From contig CANENE010000002.1 in the NCBI GenBank assembly GCA_947428835.1, positions 142,901-206,900 of the forward strand: DNA of 64,000 bases, in the 5' to 3' direction. Positions 36,801-45,701 of the stretch are shown piece after piece; the stretch's first letter is position 1, and each line of letters opens with the position of its first letter. The translations under genes were made by a program, and so were the position numbers. The notes beneath the pieces are model-generated. The model did no database searches. It was not told where the DNA came from and saw only the letters and a program-made list of their open reading frames with translations. This stretch comes from an uncultured bacterium. GTDB taxonomy: Bacteria; Cyanobacteriota; Vampirovibrionia; Gastranaerophilales; Gastranaerophilaceae.

Positions 36801-37177
36801 AACAATCTGCCAATAATTCTGCAATGGAAACAGAAAAATTTTATAATAGTTTATTCGCGGGCAAGCTAGATAAAGATTTAGAAAAACTTGATAGAGACGA
36901 CATAGGCGGGGCAATAGGCGTAATGCTTGGCAACTCGGCTGCTATGGGCAAAGATAAAGCAATAAGTAAGGCTAAAAACAGCTTTTTGGATAAATTACAG
37001 GAAAGGGCTAATTTGAGACACCTTTCTTTGAAAGACAGGTTAAAACTTAAAAAAGGCAAAGGTACTCCAAAATCAAATAGTGAAGAAAAAATGATATATC
37101 ACTTAAAACAGTTCAAATTAAAACAAGCAGATAAAGCAGAAAATATTCTTGAAGATATGCTTGTTGAAATATTTTAA
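33842..37177 (+). CDS. Giant ABC1/AarF-like protein kinase-fold protein
   Basis: An 1111-aa protein. Residues about 1-120 are low-complexity (Gln/Glu/Thr-rich). Hydrophobic stretches near 197-212, 280-298 and 350-375 suggest membrane association. From about residue 525 there is an atypical kinase fold: IIGSGTVAQTFIA (glycine loop), CLKMIHQGL (Lys), a KKEVDLNNEMEAA helix, VYIMEKADGVSL, then the catalytic HGDIHAGNIFV and LIDTG in place of DFG. ABC1/UbiB-type kinases have GDPHPGN and IDFG. It has 200 or more extra residues inserted between the lobes (coiled-coil). Function unknown; no ubiquinone genes are nearby. Confidence 0.72.
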   Translation: MNNFADLNVFKVNNSQVQANNTAPVVMSPLLQNKLLADSLKQKDTVELQETKANDVAVQQSEPETVQTAIEENKEETLEAKEIITPPFLLKEETTTSQQDNTLQVAELQVQNPALSIDDIQKLDDALIEAKMQNGLIEKFANFLKNKTKIGLGSNKLDEIIESTKQGKSSLEEANEKIKEYRSKQENTRQVFGDILSITASAAAFFAFKNTCSKYINGIVNINKDMVVNKLSECVTPEKLKENFSPNSKMGKKIIDKIIDKFGTSEKILKAIDKFTSKKFISTIAIIPTMFIGSFVKKNVLKLNRIGTKQYSANTTDDMTPAEKKVTKRIAKKDKKNANFRNSISGAINGLMMPIVGLLGPLGAPIYLAGNILNRYFIANKEDAGNKNPANFIKNLKDSKEINIGAALISAIPLVKKGAYSAKLDKSINSAIEKLKNVQLQDIGGGKTTYALLEETVLANDAIASVLNGAQKTEDKIAQLRDTNIIALKFKQIQQQSLNAGFIKIDTTDDIVKALKENCPDTWTIEQASEKLRQVFGDKYQINHIIGSGTVAQTFIATEKSSGKQVCLKMIHQGLDKNVIEKHYQACLEMINDTCSKNNISDKEKENLVNTLKSIADGIKKEVDLNNEMEAASSLAKVTKQAKVVRPIEVKDGVYIMEKADGVSLKSLNDYLNLSRFNSVDNAKEKVAEYEGRLAQAKEEYTKTKDEFEQYMNDGDGVIFKDFSLDELFRQTDANGNYMYRKDRQLYIKAQEEYVKAQVKNGVRGYNAEHDFSKIYYKAEDLYDKCTRLPENINNIINDSYYADCKKMIKLVEQNPGLENLSTKEAQRMIDQYKNVIREQFSKIGKDGKIIHGDIHAGNIFVDIAQLKSGKEPNKIFTLIDTGNVLQQSSEQALRFLNLTKYIENADYDNIAKFALEGAALPSGMKYEDAYKYVSERLKQIFFEVKDGKAYKTNIIKNDTMIGITDTIMREKGIIPAATQGDLVKAKQSANNSAMETEKFYNSLFAGKLDKDLEKLDRDDIGGAIGVMLGNSAAMGKDKAISKAKNSFLDKLQERANLRHLSLKDRLKLKKGKGTPKSNSEEKMIYHLKQFKLKQADKAENILEDMLVEIF

Positions 37178-37182
37178 ACCTA

Positions 37183-38076
37183 TTAATTAACCGCTCTTTC
37201 TTTTTGTTTATCTAAAATAATAAATCTTCTAAGGGTTTGGTTATTCACTTGTGCGCCGATTAGAAGAATAATGGAAGAATAATAGAGCCATACCATTAAA
37301 ATTGCAAAAGTTCCGATGGTTCCATACACTCTATTGTATGTACCAAGAGCATTAACATACAAAGAAAAAGCAAATGAACCGATTAACCAAAATACGCAGA
37401 AAAACAAAGCTCCTGGGATGACACTTTTTCTTTTAACGCTGAAATCTTTGGCAGGAAGTACATAATAATTTATTGTTGCAAGTAAAAATAACGTTATAAA
37501 AGCAATCGGCCATCTTATAAAAAGAATGGTTTCAATTATTTCATAAGGAATTGAAAGGTAAAAACCTATAAAATTTAAAATAACTTTGCCAAGTACAATA
37601 AGATTAATGCTGATAAACAAGAAAAAAGTGTTTACAAACACCATCAAAACAGATAAAAACCTTACTTTTAAAAAACTCCTGTTTTCTTGGATGTCATTTG
37701 CTCTGTTCATTCCTTTGATAATGACAGCCATAGCATTTGAAGTTAAAAATAATGTTACAAAAACCCCAACTATTGCCATCAATTCGCCGCTTTTAAAAAT
37801 AACAACTTCATTTAAAACATCATTTATAAGTTCAATTACGCCGCTTGGTGCTACTGTTGAAAGCCCGAATAGGATTTTATTTATAAATGTTTTTTTGCCA
37901 AGCCAGCCAAACACCGCCATAATAAACAGCATAAAAGGAAAAATTCCAAGCGCCATCATATATGCCATTTCGCCGGCTGCGTTTGCAAAATCGTTTTTAA
38001 CAATGCATTTTACGAGGTTTTTTATATATTCTTTTAAGATTTGATATGTTTTTTTTATAAAATTTGCAATTCTCAT
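37183..38076 (-). CDS. YihY/BrkB family membrane protein
   Basis: A 297-aa inner-membrane protein of the YihY (formerly RNase BN-like) family. It has six hydrophobic helices, with family features ANAAGEMAYMMALGIFPFMLFIM near the N-terminus and YGTIGTFAILMVWLYYSSIILLIGAQVN near the C-terminus (quoted in part). The molecular role of the family is not settled. It lies 7 bp after nrnA and follows dnaB on the same strand, so probably a dnaB-nrnA-yihY operon. Confidence 0.88.
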   Translation of the reverse strand: MRIANFIKKTYQILKEYIKNLVKCIVKNDFANAAGEMAYMMALGIFPFMLFIMAVFGWLGKKTFINKILFGLSTVAPSGVIELINDVLNEVVIFKSGELMAIVGVFVTLFLTSNAMAVIIKGMNRANDIQENRSFLKVRFLSVLMVFVNTFFLFISINLIVLGKVILNFIGFYLSIPYEIIETILFIRWPIAFITLFLLATINYYVLPAKDFSVKRKSVIPGALFFCVFWLIGSFAFSLYVNALGTYNRVYGTIGTFAILMVWLYYSSIILLIGAQVNNQTLRRFIILDKQKERAVN

Positions 38077-38083
38077 AGAAATC

Positions 38084-39055
38084 CTATTTAAGTATTTTTT
38101 TTGTTTCTTCTATCAGTTTTTCTGCTGCCTGATTAATATTTGCTTTGATTGTGCATCCTGCAGCTCTTTTGTGGCCGCCTCCGTTGAATTTTTGGGCAAT
38201 TTCAATAGCATTTACTTCTTTTGTTCTGATAGAAATTTTTGTGCCATAATCACTTTCTTTTAAAACAAAAGCAGCTTCTACTGCTGAAATTGAGCGCAAA
38301 GTCTCACAGATGCCTTCTGTATATTCATCTTTTGCTTTAAATTTTTCAATGATATCTTTTGTAATTAAAGTATAAGCTATCTTATCATTTAAAATAAACT
38401 TAGCACTGCTTACAAGATAATTTTGAAAAAGTATCATATTTTTGGGTTTATTTGTGTAGCATTTGTCTGCAATGTCTGAAATATTTATGCCGGTTTTAAT
38501 AAGATTTGATGCCATTTGAAAAGAATCAGTAGTTGTGCTTTCATATTTAAAGCAGCCTGTATCTGTCAAAAGCCCTGCGTACAAACCAAGTGCCATATCA
38601 GATGTTATTTTAATATCAAGTTTTTTAAATAAATTAAACATAACTTCTGCAGTTGATGATATGCCGCCTTCGATATAATTGATTTTCCCAAAACCGGGGT
38701 TTGTTTTGTGATGATCTATAACAATTGTATTTGTGCATTTTTCAAATAAAGTGTGTGCTTTATCTATGATTCTGTCTATCGAAGCTGTATCAAGTGTTAT
38801 AATTAAATCATAGCCGTCTTTTAATTGGCTGAGATTAATTGCATCTTTTATATGCGGTAGAAAATTATAGGTTGTTGGGAAATTGAAATTATCTTTGATT
38901 TGAACCAAGATATCGCAATTTATATTTAAATTGTCTTTGATAACACACTTTAAAGCGCTTGCGCATCCTAATGTGTCGCCATCGGGGTTCACATGTGTTA
39001 TTAAAAGAATATTTTTAGAATTTTTTATTAAATTTAATATTTCTTTTTCTGTCAT
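38084..39055 (-). CDS. nrnA: DHH-family phosphoesterase, NrnA-like
   Basis: A 323-aa DHH/DHHA1 phosphoesterase. NrnA enzymes degrade short oligoribonucleotides and dephosphorylate 3'-phosphoadenosine phosphate. Motifs are THVNPDGDTLG (motif I), LDTAS (II), VIDHHKTN (III, DHH) and, in the DHHA1 domain, GGGHKRAAG. Domain order and length fit NrnA rather than RecJ or the cyclic-di-AMP phosphodiesterase GdpP, as there are no membrane or PAS segments. It lies between dnaB and yihY. Confidence 0.9.
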   Translation of the reverse strand: MTEKEILNLIKNSKNILLITHVNPDGDTLGCASALKCVIKDNLNINCDILVQIKDNFNFPTTYNFLPHIKDAINLSQLKDGYDLIITLDTASIDRIIDKAHTLFEKCTNTIVIDHHKTNPGFGKINYIEGGISSTAEVMFNLFKKLDIKITSDMALGLYAGLLTDTGCFKYESTTTDSFQMASNLIKTGINISDIADKCYTNKPKNMILFQNYLVSSAKFILNDKIAYTLITKDIIEKFKAKDEYTEGICETLRSISAVEAAFVLKESDYGTKISIRTKEVNAIEIAQKFNGGGHKRAAGCTIKANINQAAEKLIEETKKILK

Positions 39056-39081
39056 ATTTTTTGATTTTAACCTAAACAGAC

Positions 39082-40443
39082 CTATAATTCTACCATAGGC
39101 TTGGTTTTGTTTTTGAACTTTGTAGTTGAGCCGAAGAACAATAAATCGGCGTCTCCTGTCGGGCCGTTACGTTGTTTTGCAACGATAATTTTTGCTTTGT
39201 TTTTTAATTCGGGGTTTTCTTTGTCATAGTATTCTTCCCTATGAACAAACATAACAACATCAGCATCTTGTTCGATTGCTCCTGATTCTCTTAGGTCTGA
39301 AAGCATAGGAGTTTTAACCGTTCTTTCTTCGACTTTACGTGAAAGCTGCGATAGTGCAATAACGGGAACATTTAATTCTCTTGCTAAAGATTTTAAGCCC
39401 CTTGATATGCTTGAAATTGCCTGAAATCTGTCTGAAGTTGATTTATCTTCAATAAGCTGCAGGTAATCTATAATAATAAGCCCTAAATCGGGGTATTTTG
39501 TTTTTATTCTTCTTGCTTTTGCCCTGATATCAGATAATGTAACGCCTGATGAATCATCAATTAAGATAGGCGCTTCGTGGATTGTATTCATGCAATTTGC
39601 GATTTTTTCCCATTCAGAAGCATTTAATTCGCCTGTTCTTGCTTTTTGGGCATCAATTTCTGCTTCTGAACATAAAATACGTTGTGTTAATTGCACAGAA
39701 GACATTTCAAGAGAAAATATCATAACGGGGATCTTATTTTGAATTCCTATGTTTTGTGCAATATTTAGGGCAAATGCCGTTTTTCCCATAGAAGGACGAG
39801 CTGCAAGGATAATCAAATCCGACTTTTGAAAACCTGCAAGAAGGGTATCAAGGTCATAGTATCCGCTTGGGACTCCTGTATAGGAACCTTTGTTATTATA
39901 TCTGAATTCAAGCTGTTCTACCGTTTGCATCAAAAGATTTGTTATAGGCTGCACTTCTTGCGAACTTTTTTGCTGTGCGATTTCAAAGATTGTTTTTTCT
40001 GCAACTTCAAGAGAGGTTTGTGCTTCCGGGTTTTTGAATACTTCTTCTATGATAATTGTTCCGGCATTTACCAGTTTTCTTTTAAGCGCGTTTTCTTTAA
40101 TAATTTGACTATAATATTCTATATTTGAGCTTAAAACCGTATCAAGTCCGAGGTTTGCAAGGTATTCAACTCCCCCGATTTCATCCAGTTTGTTTCTTTG
40201 CTTGAAATATTCTGTAACAGAAAGCCCGTCTATGGGTTTATTTTGGTTATACAGGTTAAATGCCGCTTCGAATATAAGTTTATTTTGAGGGGAATAAAAA
40301 TGATCAGCTTCTAAAATTTCGACAACTTTATTCATGCTTTCGGGATTCATTAAGATGGAGCCTAAAACTGCTTCTTCTGCTTCAAGATTATGGGGTGGAA
40401 CATGCTTAATATTGCTTGTTGTTTTTGGTAATTTAGCCGCCAT
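39082..40443 (-). CDS. dnaB: Replicative DNA helicase DnaB
   Basis: A hexameric replication-fork helicase, 453 aa. The N-terminal helical domain begins PPHNLEAEEAVLGSILMNPE. The RecA-like motor has Walker A in AARPSMGKTAFALN, Walker B in LIIIDYLQLI and the motif LRESGAIEQDADVVMFVHREEYY (in part). No intein is present. First gene of a probable operon with nrnA and yihY. An AGGAAGA site lies just before the ATG. Confidence 0.97.
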   Translation of the reverse strand: MAAKLPKTTSNIKHVPPHNLEAEEAVLGSILMNPESMNKVVEILEADHFYSPQNKLIFEAAFNLYNQNKPIDGLSVTEYFKQRNKLDEIGGVEYLANLGLDTVLSSNIEYYSQIIKENALKRKLVNAGTIIIEEVFKNPEAQTSLEVAEKTIFEIAQQKSSQEVQPITNLLMQTVEQLEFRYNNKGSYTGVPSGYYDLDTLLAGFQKSDLIILAARPSMGKTAFALNIAQNIGIQNKIPVMIFSLEMSSVQLTQRILCSEAEIDAQKARTGELNASEWEKIANCMNTIHEAPILIDDSSGVTLSDIRAKARRIKTKYPDLGLIIIDYLQLIEDKSTSDRFQAISSISRGLKSLARELNVPVIALSQLSRKVEERTVKTPMLSDLRESGAIEQDADVVMFVHREEYYDKENPELKNKAKIIVAKQRNGPTGDADLLFFGSTTKFKNKTKPMVEL

Positions 40444-40569
40444 TTCTTCCTCTTTTTTATCTTTGATATTTATTTTATCAAAAAAATTATACTTTGGTAT
40501 AGTAAACTTCTAACTTCTTTATAATTCTAAACTTATATTAAAAAAGCTACCATTTTAGTATAAAAAAGA

Positions 40570-40640
40570 ATTAAAATATCTAACTGGTGATGGCAATACA
40601 TTAGGGTTGATTATTCAATATTCAACCCCTTTTTTTATTT
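40570..40640 (+). ncRNA. Possible small RNA or leader ending in a terminator
   Basis: Between the divergent dnaB and ROK kinase genes lies a + strand terminator: GGGTTGA (40604-40610) with TCAACCC (40622-40628), then CTTTTTTTATTTTT. Possible -10 boxes are TATAAT at 40520 and TATAAA at 40559. A terminator between divergent genes needs a transcript, so either a small RNA or an attenuated leader of the ROK gene is implied. Borders are approximate. Confidence 0.35.
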
Positions 40641-40683
40641 TTGTGCTAAAATTTTTTTAAATAATATTGTCAAAGGAGTATAT

Positions 40684-41637
40684 ATGAAAAAGTATAGAAT
40701 AGGTGTTGATGTCGGAGGAACCAATGTAAAAATCGCTCTTGTGGATTTTGAAGGTAAAATTGTTTATTCAAATACAATTCCAACCAGAGCTGAAATGGGC
40801 TATGAAGCGGGGGTTACTAATATTAAACAGGCAATTAAAGATTTAATAAATGAAACTAAAGAAAATAAAAATACAATTGAAGCAATAGGATTTGGTTTGC
40901 CTGGGCAAATAGATTATAAAAACGGTATTGTAAAAAATCTTCCAAATATTCCCGGATGGGTTGATATTCCTCTTGCAAAAATAATTGAAGACGAATTTTC
41001 AATTCCGACAAAATTAGATAATGACGTTAGATGTGCTGCTCTTGGTGAGCTTAATTTTGGCGCAGGTGTCGGAAGCCAAAATCTAATCTGTATAACAGTA
41101 GGTACAGGAATAGGTTCGGGAATTGTCTTAAACGGTAAGCTTGTTCGAGGTTGTGCTAATGCTGCAGGTGAAATCGGACATATCAAAATGGAAATGAACG
41201 GTGGCCCCTTATGCGGCTGCGGCGACTACGGGTGTTTTGAAGCATTTGCTTCGGGTCCTGCTATAGTAAGTCTTGCAAAAGAATTTATATCAGGCGGAAA
41301 ATCCGCTAAATATAAAGAAATGGCAGCAGATGGCATAATCACTCCTTATATTGTGGCGCAAGCTGCTCTTCAAGGTGATGCTGTTTCAATTCAAATATTC
41401 AAACAAATCGGGAAAATTATAGGCATAGGTTTAACTTCTGTTATCAATCTTTTAAACCCTGAAAAAATCATCATAGGCGGTGGTGTCGCCGATGCCGGTG
41501 ATATTCTTCTTGAACCAATCAGAAATGTAATCAATGACAGGGCTATGCCAATTCAAAGGGATTCTGTTTCGATAGTTCCAGCCAAACTTGCTAATACTGC
41601 AGGGGTAATCGGAGCAAGCTTACTTATAAATAGCTAA
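40684..41637 (+). CDS. ROK-family sugar kinase, glucokinase-like
   Basis: A 317-aa ROK kinase, probably phosphorylating glucose or a related sugar with ATP. The phosphate loop is GVDVGGTNVK at residues 7-16. The catalytic Asp is in LDNDVRCAALGE. The zinc-binding cysteines that define ROK proteins are in GGPLCGCGDYGCFEAFASG, preceded by GEIGH. The start has AAAGGAG 7 bases upstream. It starts a run of closely spaced genes (ROK-holA-holB-DUF3326), with 12 bp to the next. Confidence 0.9.
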   Translation: MKKYRIGVDVGGTNVKIALVDFEGKIVYSNTIPTRAEMGYEAGVTNIKQAIKDLINETKENKNTIEAIGFGLPGQIDYKNGIVKNLPNIPGWVDIPLAKIIEDEFSIPTKLDNDVRCAALGELNFGAGVGSQNLICITVGTGIGSGIVLNGKLVRGCANAAGEIGHIKMEMNGGPLCGCGDYGCFEAFASGPAIVSLAKEFISGGKSAKYKEMAADGIITPYIVAQAALQGDAVSIQIFKQIGKIIGIGLTSVINLLNPEKIIIGGGVADAGDILLEPIRNVINDRAMPIQRDSVSIVPAKLANTAGVIGASLLINS

Positions 41638-41649
41638 GAAAAGGAAGAC

Positions 41650-42636
41650 ATGCCGATACATTTTTTGTGGGGCGATGAAGATTATTTAATTGAAAAAGCC
41701 TTTTTAAAAATCAGAAAAGACGCAATAGGGGATGATATCAATGAACTCAATTACAGATACATTGATAATCCTTCTTTTGCGGTTTTTTCAGAGGTCTTAA
41801 GGACTCCACCTATGATGTTTGGTGCAAGCGTTGTTAAGCTTAAAGTTTCTAATTATTTTCTTGAGACAAAAGGGAAACAAAAACTTGACGATAAGCAAAC
41901 CCAAGAACTTACAGAAGGCTTTAAAAACGTTTGTGATAATGTGCATATAGTTATGATATGTCAAACTCCGCAAGGAGCCAAAAAGAAGCCTGATTCAAGA
42001 AAAAAAATCTACAAAGAACTTGTTAAAGTAACAAAACCTGTTGAATTTCAATCTTATAAAACTTATGAAGAATATAAGTTAATTCCGATTATTAAAAAAA
42101 TGGCCGCTGAATCAGGCTTAAAAATTGCAGATAAAGAAGCTTCTTTAATTATTCAAACAACAGGCGCTTATTTAAGAGACATTTCAAATGTTTTAGAAAA
42201 AATAAAACTTACAATTTACCCAAACGATATCGTAACATCAGAAAGTATCGAACAAGCCGCCTCAAATAACGCGGATATTTTCGCCCTTGTAGATTTGGTT
42301 TTAAAAAAAGACTGGGCATCTTCCCTTTCTTTGATTTCAAATATTCTTTCAAAGGAACACTATCTTCCTTCTTTGGCTTTTATTCAAACAACTTTTACAA
42401 ATCTTTTGAAATTAAAAATATATTCAAAGAAATTTTCAAGTTATGATTTGGCGGTTCAATTAAATCAAAATGAATTTGTAGTTAAGAAAAATCTTGAAAA
42501 AATCAGAAATGTGCAATTAGAAGAACTTGTAAGATTAAAATTAAACCTTACTGAAATTGAATTTCTTCTTAAAACAGGTGTACTTACTGACGCCTTGGGT
42601 GCTTATGAAATAGCTTTTTTAAAGGGGGCGAAGTAA
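41650..42636 (+). CDS. holA: DNA polymerase III subunit delta
   Basis: The clamp-loader delta subunit, which opens the beta clamp. 328 aa. Family features are FLWGDEDYLIEKAF at the N-terminus, the TGAYLRDISNVLEKIKL helix in the lid domain and the C-terminal helical collar (LVRLKLNLTEIEFLLKTG). Sequence conservation in HolA is generally weak, but the next gene is a delta-prime-like protein, which supports the call. GGAAG precedes the ATG. Confidence 0.88.
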   Translation: MPIHFLWGDEDYLIEKAFLKIRKDAIGDDINELNYRYIDNPSFAVFSEVLRTPPMMFGASVVKLKVSNYFLETKGKQKLDDKQTQELTEGFKNVCDNVHIVMICQTPQGAKKKPDSRKKIYKELVKVTKPVEFQSYKTYEEYKLIPIIKKMAAESGLKIADKEASLIIQTTGAYLRDISNVLEKIKLTIYPNDIVTSESIEQAASNNADIFALVDLVLKKDWASSLSLISNILSKEHYLPSLAFIQTTFTNLLKLKIYSKKFSSYDLAVQLNQNEFVVKKNLEKIRNVQLEELVRLKLNLTEIEFLLKTGVLTDALGAYEIAFLKGAK

Positions 42637-42639
42637 TCT

Positions 42640-43599
42640 ATGATTAATGAAATTTTTCAAAAAAAGAGTCCTTTTGTTTATAATTATTTTTCAAATTTAT
42701 TTGAATTGGTTAAGAAAGGCGAAAGAAAATTCCCACAGGCAATTATTTTAGAAGGTGCAGATACTTGTCTTCAATATACATTTGCGCTTGAACTTGCAAG
42801 AATTTCAAATTGCAAAGAACAAGCGAAGTTTGATTGCAATTGTACTAATTGCAGATGGATAAAAAACTTTGAGCATCCTTGTGTAAATAATGTTTCCCAA
42901 ATACATTTTAAACCTGATGATGACGAATCAAAAACGGTGATTTCTGTTAAACAAGCAGCATATATTGAAAAGACATTGTCTTTTTCAAGCGACTATCACA
43001 GGTTTTTTATTTTCTTTTCTTCAAATGAAGTTGATGAAGCTGATATTCAAACTATGCAGGAACTTAAAGAATATGGTATAGACAAAGAAATTAATTTTAC
43101 TATTAAACCGCTTGAATATAAGACATTTAATATAGCAGCTCTTAACGCTCTTTTGAAATCAGTTGAAGAGCCGCCCGATGATACAACATTCGTGTTTTTA
43201 ACAAAATCAAAAGAAGATATACTTCCAACTATCGTTTCAAGATGTTTAGTGTTTAAAATTTCAGGCGATATTGGCAGGATTAGTCCAAACAATATTTCAA
43301 GTATTATTGGAAACTATTTTGATATAAATTATGAAAATGCTTTTGATATTTCAAATAAAATTGCAAATTTAATCAAAGAAGATGACATTTTACTTGAAAG
43401 TGTCTTAAATATGATTTTAGCTCATGTTAAGGATTTAATTAAAGCAAATATCAACAATAACCAAATATATTTAAAGTTGAATTGCGATGTAAAGTATATA
43501 AATGAAGCCCTTAAACAATCAAAAGCTTCAATGTCCGAAAAAATTATTCTAGATACTTTGTTTTTAAAAATTGCAAGAGGTGCAAATTGCCAAATTTAG
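42640..43599 (+). CDS. holB: DNA polymerase III delta-prime-like subunit
   Basis: A 319-aa clamp-loader AAA+ protein. Four zinc-type cysteines lie near residues 58-70 (DCNCTNC plus an upstream Cys). The Walker A site is degenerate (ILEGADTCLQY), as is normal for delta prime. LNALLKSVEEPPDDTTFVFL and the SRC motif (IVSRC) are present. The insert between the zinc site and the sensor region is longer than usual. It is coupled to holA (3 bp apart) and overlaps the next gene by 13 bp. Confidence 0.88.
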   Translation: MINEIFQKKSPFVYNYFSNLFELVKKGERKFPQAIILEGADTCLQYTFALELARISNCKEQAKFDCNCTNCRWIKNFEHPCVNNVSQIHFKPDDDESKTVISVKQAAYIEKTLSFSSDYHRFFIFFSSNEVDEADIQTMQELKEYGIDKEINFTIKPLEYKTFNIAALNALLKSVEEPPDDTTFVFLTKSKEDILPTIVSRCLVFKISGDIGRISPNNISSIIGNYFDINYENAFDISNKIANLIKEDDILLESVLNMILAHVKDLIKANINNNQIYLKLNCDVKYINEALKQSKASMSEKIILDTLFLKIARGANCQI

Positions 43600-44564
43600 C
43601 TAAAAAAAATATAGCTATTTCAATCCCAACAGGAATTGGAGCTGATATTGGAGGATATGCCGGTGACTTTGGCTATATTGCAAGAAAATTCAGCAGGTAT
43701 TTTCATACAGTCATTAATCCAAATGCCGTTAATGGTGGTATTTTTAGTGCGATTAATAATGATATGAGCTATCTTGAAGGCTATTTATTTGATGAATTTT
43801 TTGAAGGAAAAATTTCAATTACGCCCAAAAAACCTTATGAACAAAATAAAATAGGCATTATTTTTGAGAGCGTTATTCCAAAAAATGTCTTAAATATTCA
43901 CCTAAACACTCTAAGTGCTCTTGAGATGGTTAAAGGCATTAAGACACAAGAAATTATATATACAAAAAAAGAGGTTGGAGTTGAAATAAAAATTGAAAAC
44001 GGGATTTCCTATGGAAATTTAAAAAATCCCAAAACTCTTTTAGATGCTGCAGATAATCTTGTTAAAAAAGGGATTGAGGCAATTGCTGTTGTTTGTTATT
44101 TTGATGAAGATACAGAAGATGAAGATTATTCAAACGGCATAGGGATTGATCCTATAGGCGGAGTTGAAGCTATTATTTCTCATCTTATAACCAAAAATTT
44201 TAAAATACCCTGTGCGCATAGTCCGGCGTTTTTAAATTATGATATATCAGAACATGTTGAAAATAAAAAAGTTTCATCCGAGATGATAAGTTCTACTTAT
44301 CTTCCCTGTATTATGGAGGCTCTTTCAATCGCGCCAAAAATCAATGATTATAAAAACGGCTTAATTAAAAACAAAGATATAGAATATCTGATAGTTCCGA
44401 CAACTGCTATGGGTTCAAAAAGTGTCTTGGCGGCAGATAAAAACAATATAAAAATTATTGCTGTTGATAATAATACAGTTTGCGATGCTGATTATAAAAA
44501 GCTTAATATTGAACCATTTGCTCATTTTAAGACTTATGAAGAATGTTTGGAAAATATAATCTAA
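43587..44564 (+). CDS. DUF3326 family protein
   Basis: A 325-aa protein of the DUF3326 family, best known from cyanobacteria and plants; its function is unknown. Typical blocks are ISIPTGIGADIGGYAGDFG at the N-terminus, INPNAVNGG, YLEGYLFDEF, GIGIDPIGGVEAIISHL, PCAHSPAFLN and STYLPCIMEALSIAP. Its coupling to the clamp-loader genes (13-bp overlap) may be only positional. Its presence supports a cyanobacterial-lineage origin for the window. Confidence 0.85.
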   Translation: MPNLAKKNIAISIPTGIGADIGGYAGDFGYIARKFSRYFHTVINPNAVNGGIFSAINNDMSYLEGYLFDEFFEGKISITPKKPYEQNKIGIIFESVIPKNVLNIHLNTLSALEMVKGIKTQEIIYTKKEVGVEIKIENGISYGNLKNPKTLLDAADNLVKKGIEAIAVVCYFDEDTEDEDYSNGIGIDPIGGVEAIISHLITKNFKIPCAHSPAFLNYDISEHVENKKVSSEMISSTYLPCIMEALSIAPKINDYKNGLIKNKDIEYLIVPTTAMGSKSVLAADKNNIKIIAVDNNTVCDADYKKLNIEPFAHFKTYEECLENII

Positions 44565-44613
44565 TTTGATATAATATAATAAAATTTAGATTTTATAGAG
44601 GATTAAAAACAAA

Positions 44614-45636
44614 ATGAAAAAAGCTTGGACGCTTGCGGAGTTGACCGTTGCAATAATATTAGTGGTACTTATTTCAGCATTTGCTGTACATATATTCAAG
44701 CCAAACACCCAAAAATCAAGAATATTTGCTTATGCCATGCTAAAAAATATGAACAAGGGTAATTCTGCCGTTATGGAAAAATATGGCGATGTTGCACTTG
44801 AAGAGGAAGAAGGAGCCACAGAAGACTGGTATTGCACGCATTTTTCAGATATGGTTGCAGTTGATGGCAGGGTTGAATGTGATAAAAAATCAAATAAAGA
44901 TGTTGTTAATATGAAATTTTCAAACGGCATCACTCTTCAAGGTATGGCAAATGAGTGGAAAACACCATATGAAGGCGCTGAATATTCTATGAAAAATGTA
45001 GTAATAGATATTAATGGTGAAAGCGGTCCTAATAAAGTTTGGATAGACAGATTTCCAATAAGAGTTTTAAAAGGTAAAAAATATACAGGCTTAGTTAGAA
45101 TTGTCGACTGTTCAGACGATATGGTTTATAATACATCAGATGAGAAATTGACCTTGACTGATGAAACAGGAAAAAGCCCTTACTGCAGACAAGGTTTTAA
45201 AGCGGATGGTGCAAATGTTACAGCGGGAATCAGCAAAAAAAGCAATGTTGTGACATATGATGTATATAGAGCGGTTTCATCAGAAGCAGGTTCAAAAGCA
45301 ATTTTGGTTGCTTCAAATATTCCTGCCATGGAAGCAGATTGTCAGGCATATGGCGGAGATGGTGAGTATAATGCAAAGGTGTGCGCATTAAATAACTATA
45401 AAATAGCATACAGGTGTGCAACATCTAAATTTTGTGACACATGCCAGGATGTTGATCCTAAATCTATTTGTCCCGTTGACCCCGATAATAATGATGTTCA
45501 AACAACAGGGGAAAAATGTAAAGATGTTGCGGCATTGTATAACAACAGTGACTGTCAGTGCTTTACTCTTCTTCATAAACCAAGCACTGCGATGACAATA
45601 TTGCTTGATCATATAATTGGCGAAATAAGCATGTAG
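44614..45636 (+). CDS. Type IV prepilin-like surface protein, Cys-rich
   Basis: A 340-aa protein with a class III (prepilin) signal: MKKAWTLAELTVAIILVVLI. The expected Glu at +5 is present, but the residue before the cleavage site is Ala instead of Gly. After the hydrophobic helix (to about residue 26) come a globular domain with paired cysteines (WYCTHF, VDCSDDM, PYCRQGF) and a C-terminal Cys-rich part (CATSKFCDTCQD, CPVDPDN, DCQCF). It is much longer than a major pilin (about 150 aa), so it is a minor pilin or pseudopilin-type adhesin. No assembly genes are nearby. Confidence 0.75.
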   Translation: MKKAWTLAELTVAIILVVLISAFAVHIFKPNTQKSRIFAYAMLKNMNKGNSAVMEKYGDVALEEEEGATEDWYCTHFSDMVAVDGRVECDKKSNKDVVNMKFSNGITLQGMANEWKTPYEGAEYSMKNVVIDINGESGPNKVWIDRFPIRVLKGKKYTGLVRIVDCSDDMVYNTSDEKLTLTDETGKSPYCRQGFKADGANVTAGISKKSNVVTYDVYRAVSSEAGSKAILVASNIPAMEADCQAYGGDGEYNAKVCALNNYKIAYRCATSKFCDTCQDVDPKSICPVDPDNNDVQTTGEKCKDVAALYNNSDCQCFTLLHKPSTAMTILLDHIIGEISM

Positions 45637-45701
45637 GCTAGTATAAATAATTTTTTAAATTATTTATAATGGTGTAACAGAAGAAAAAAGGAAAATTATA
45701 A

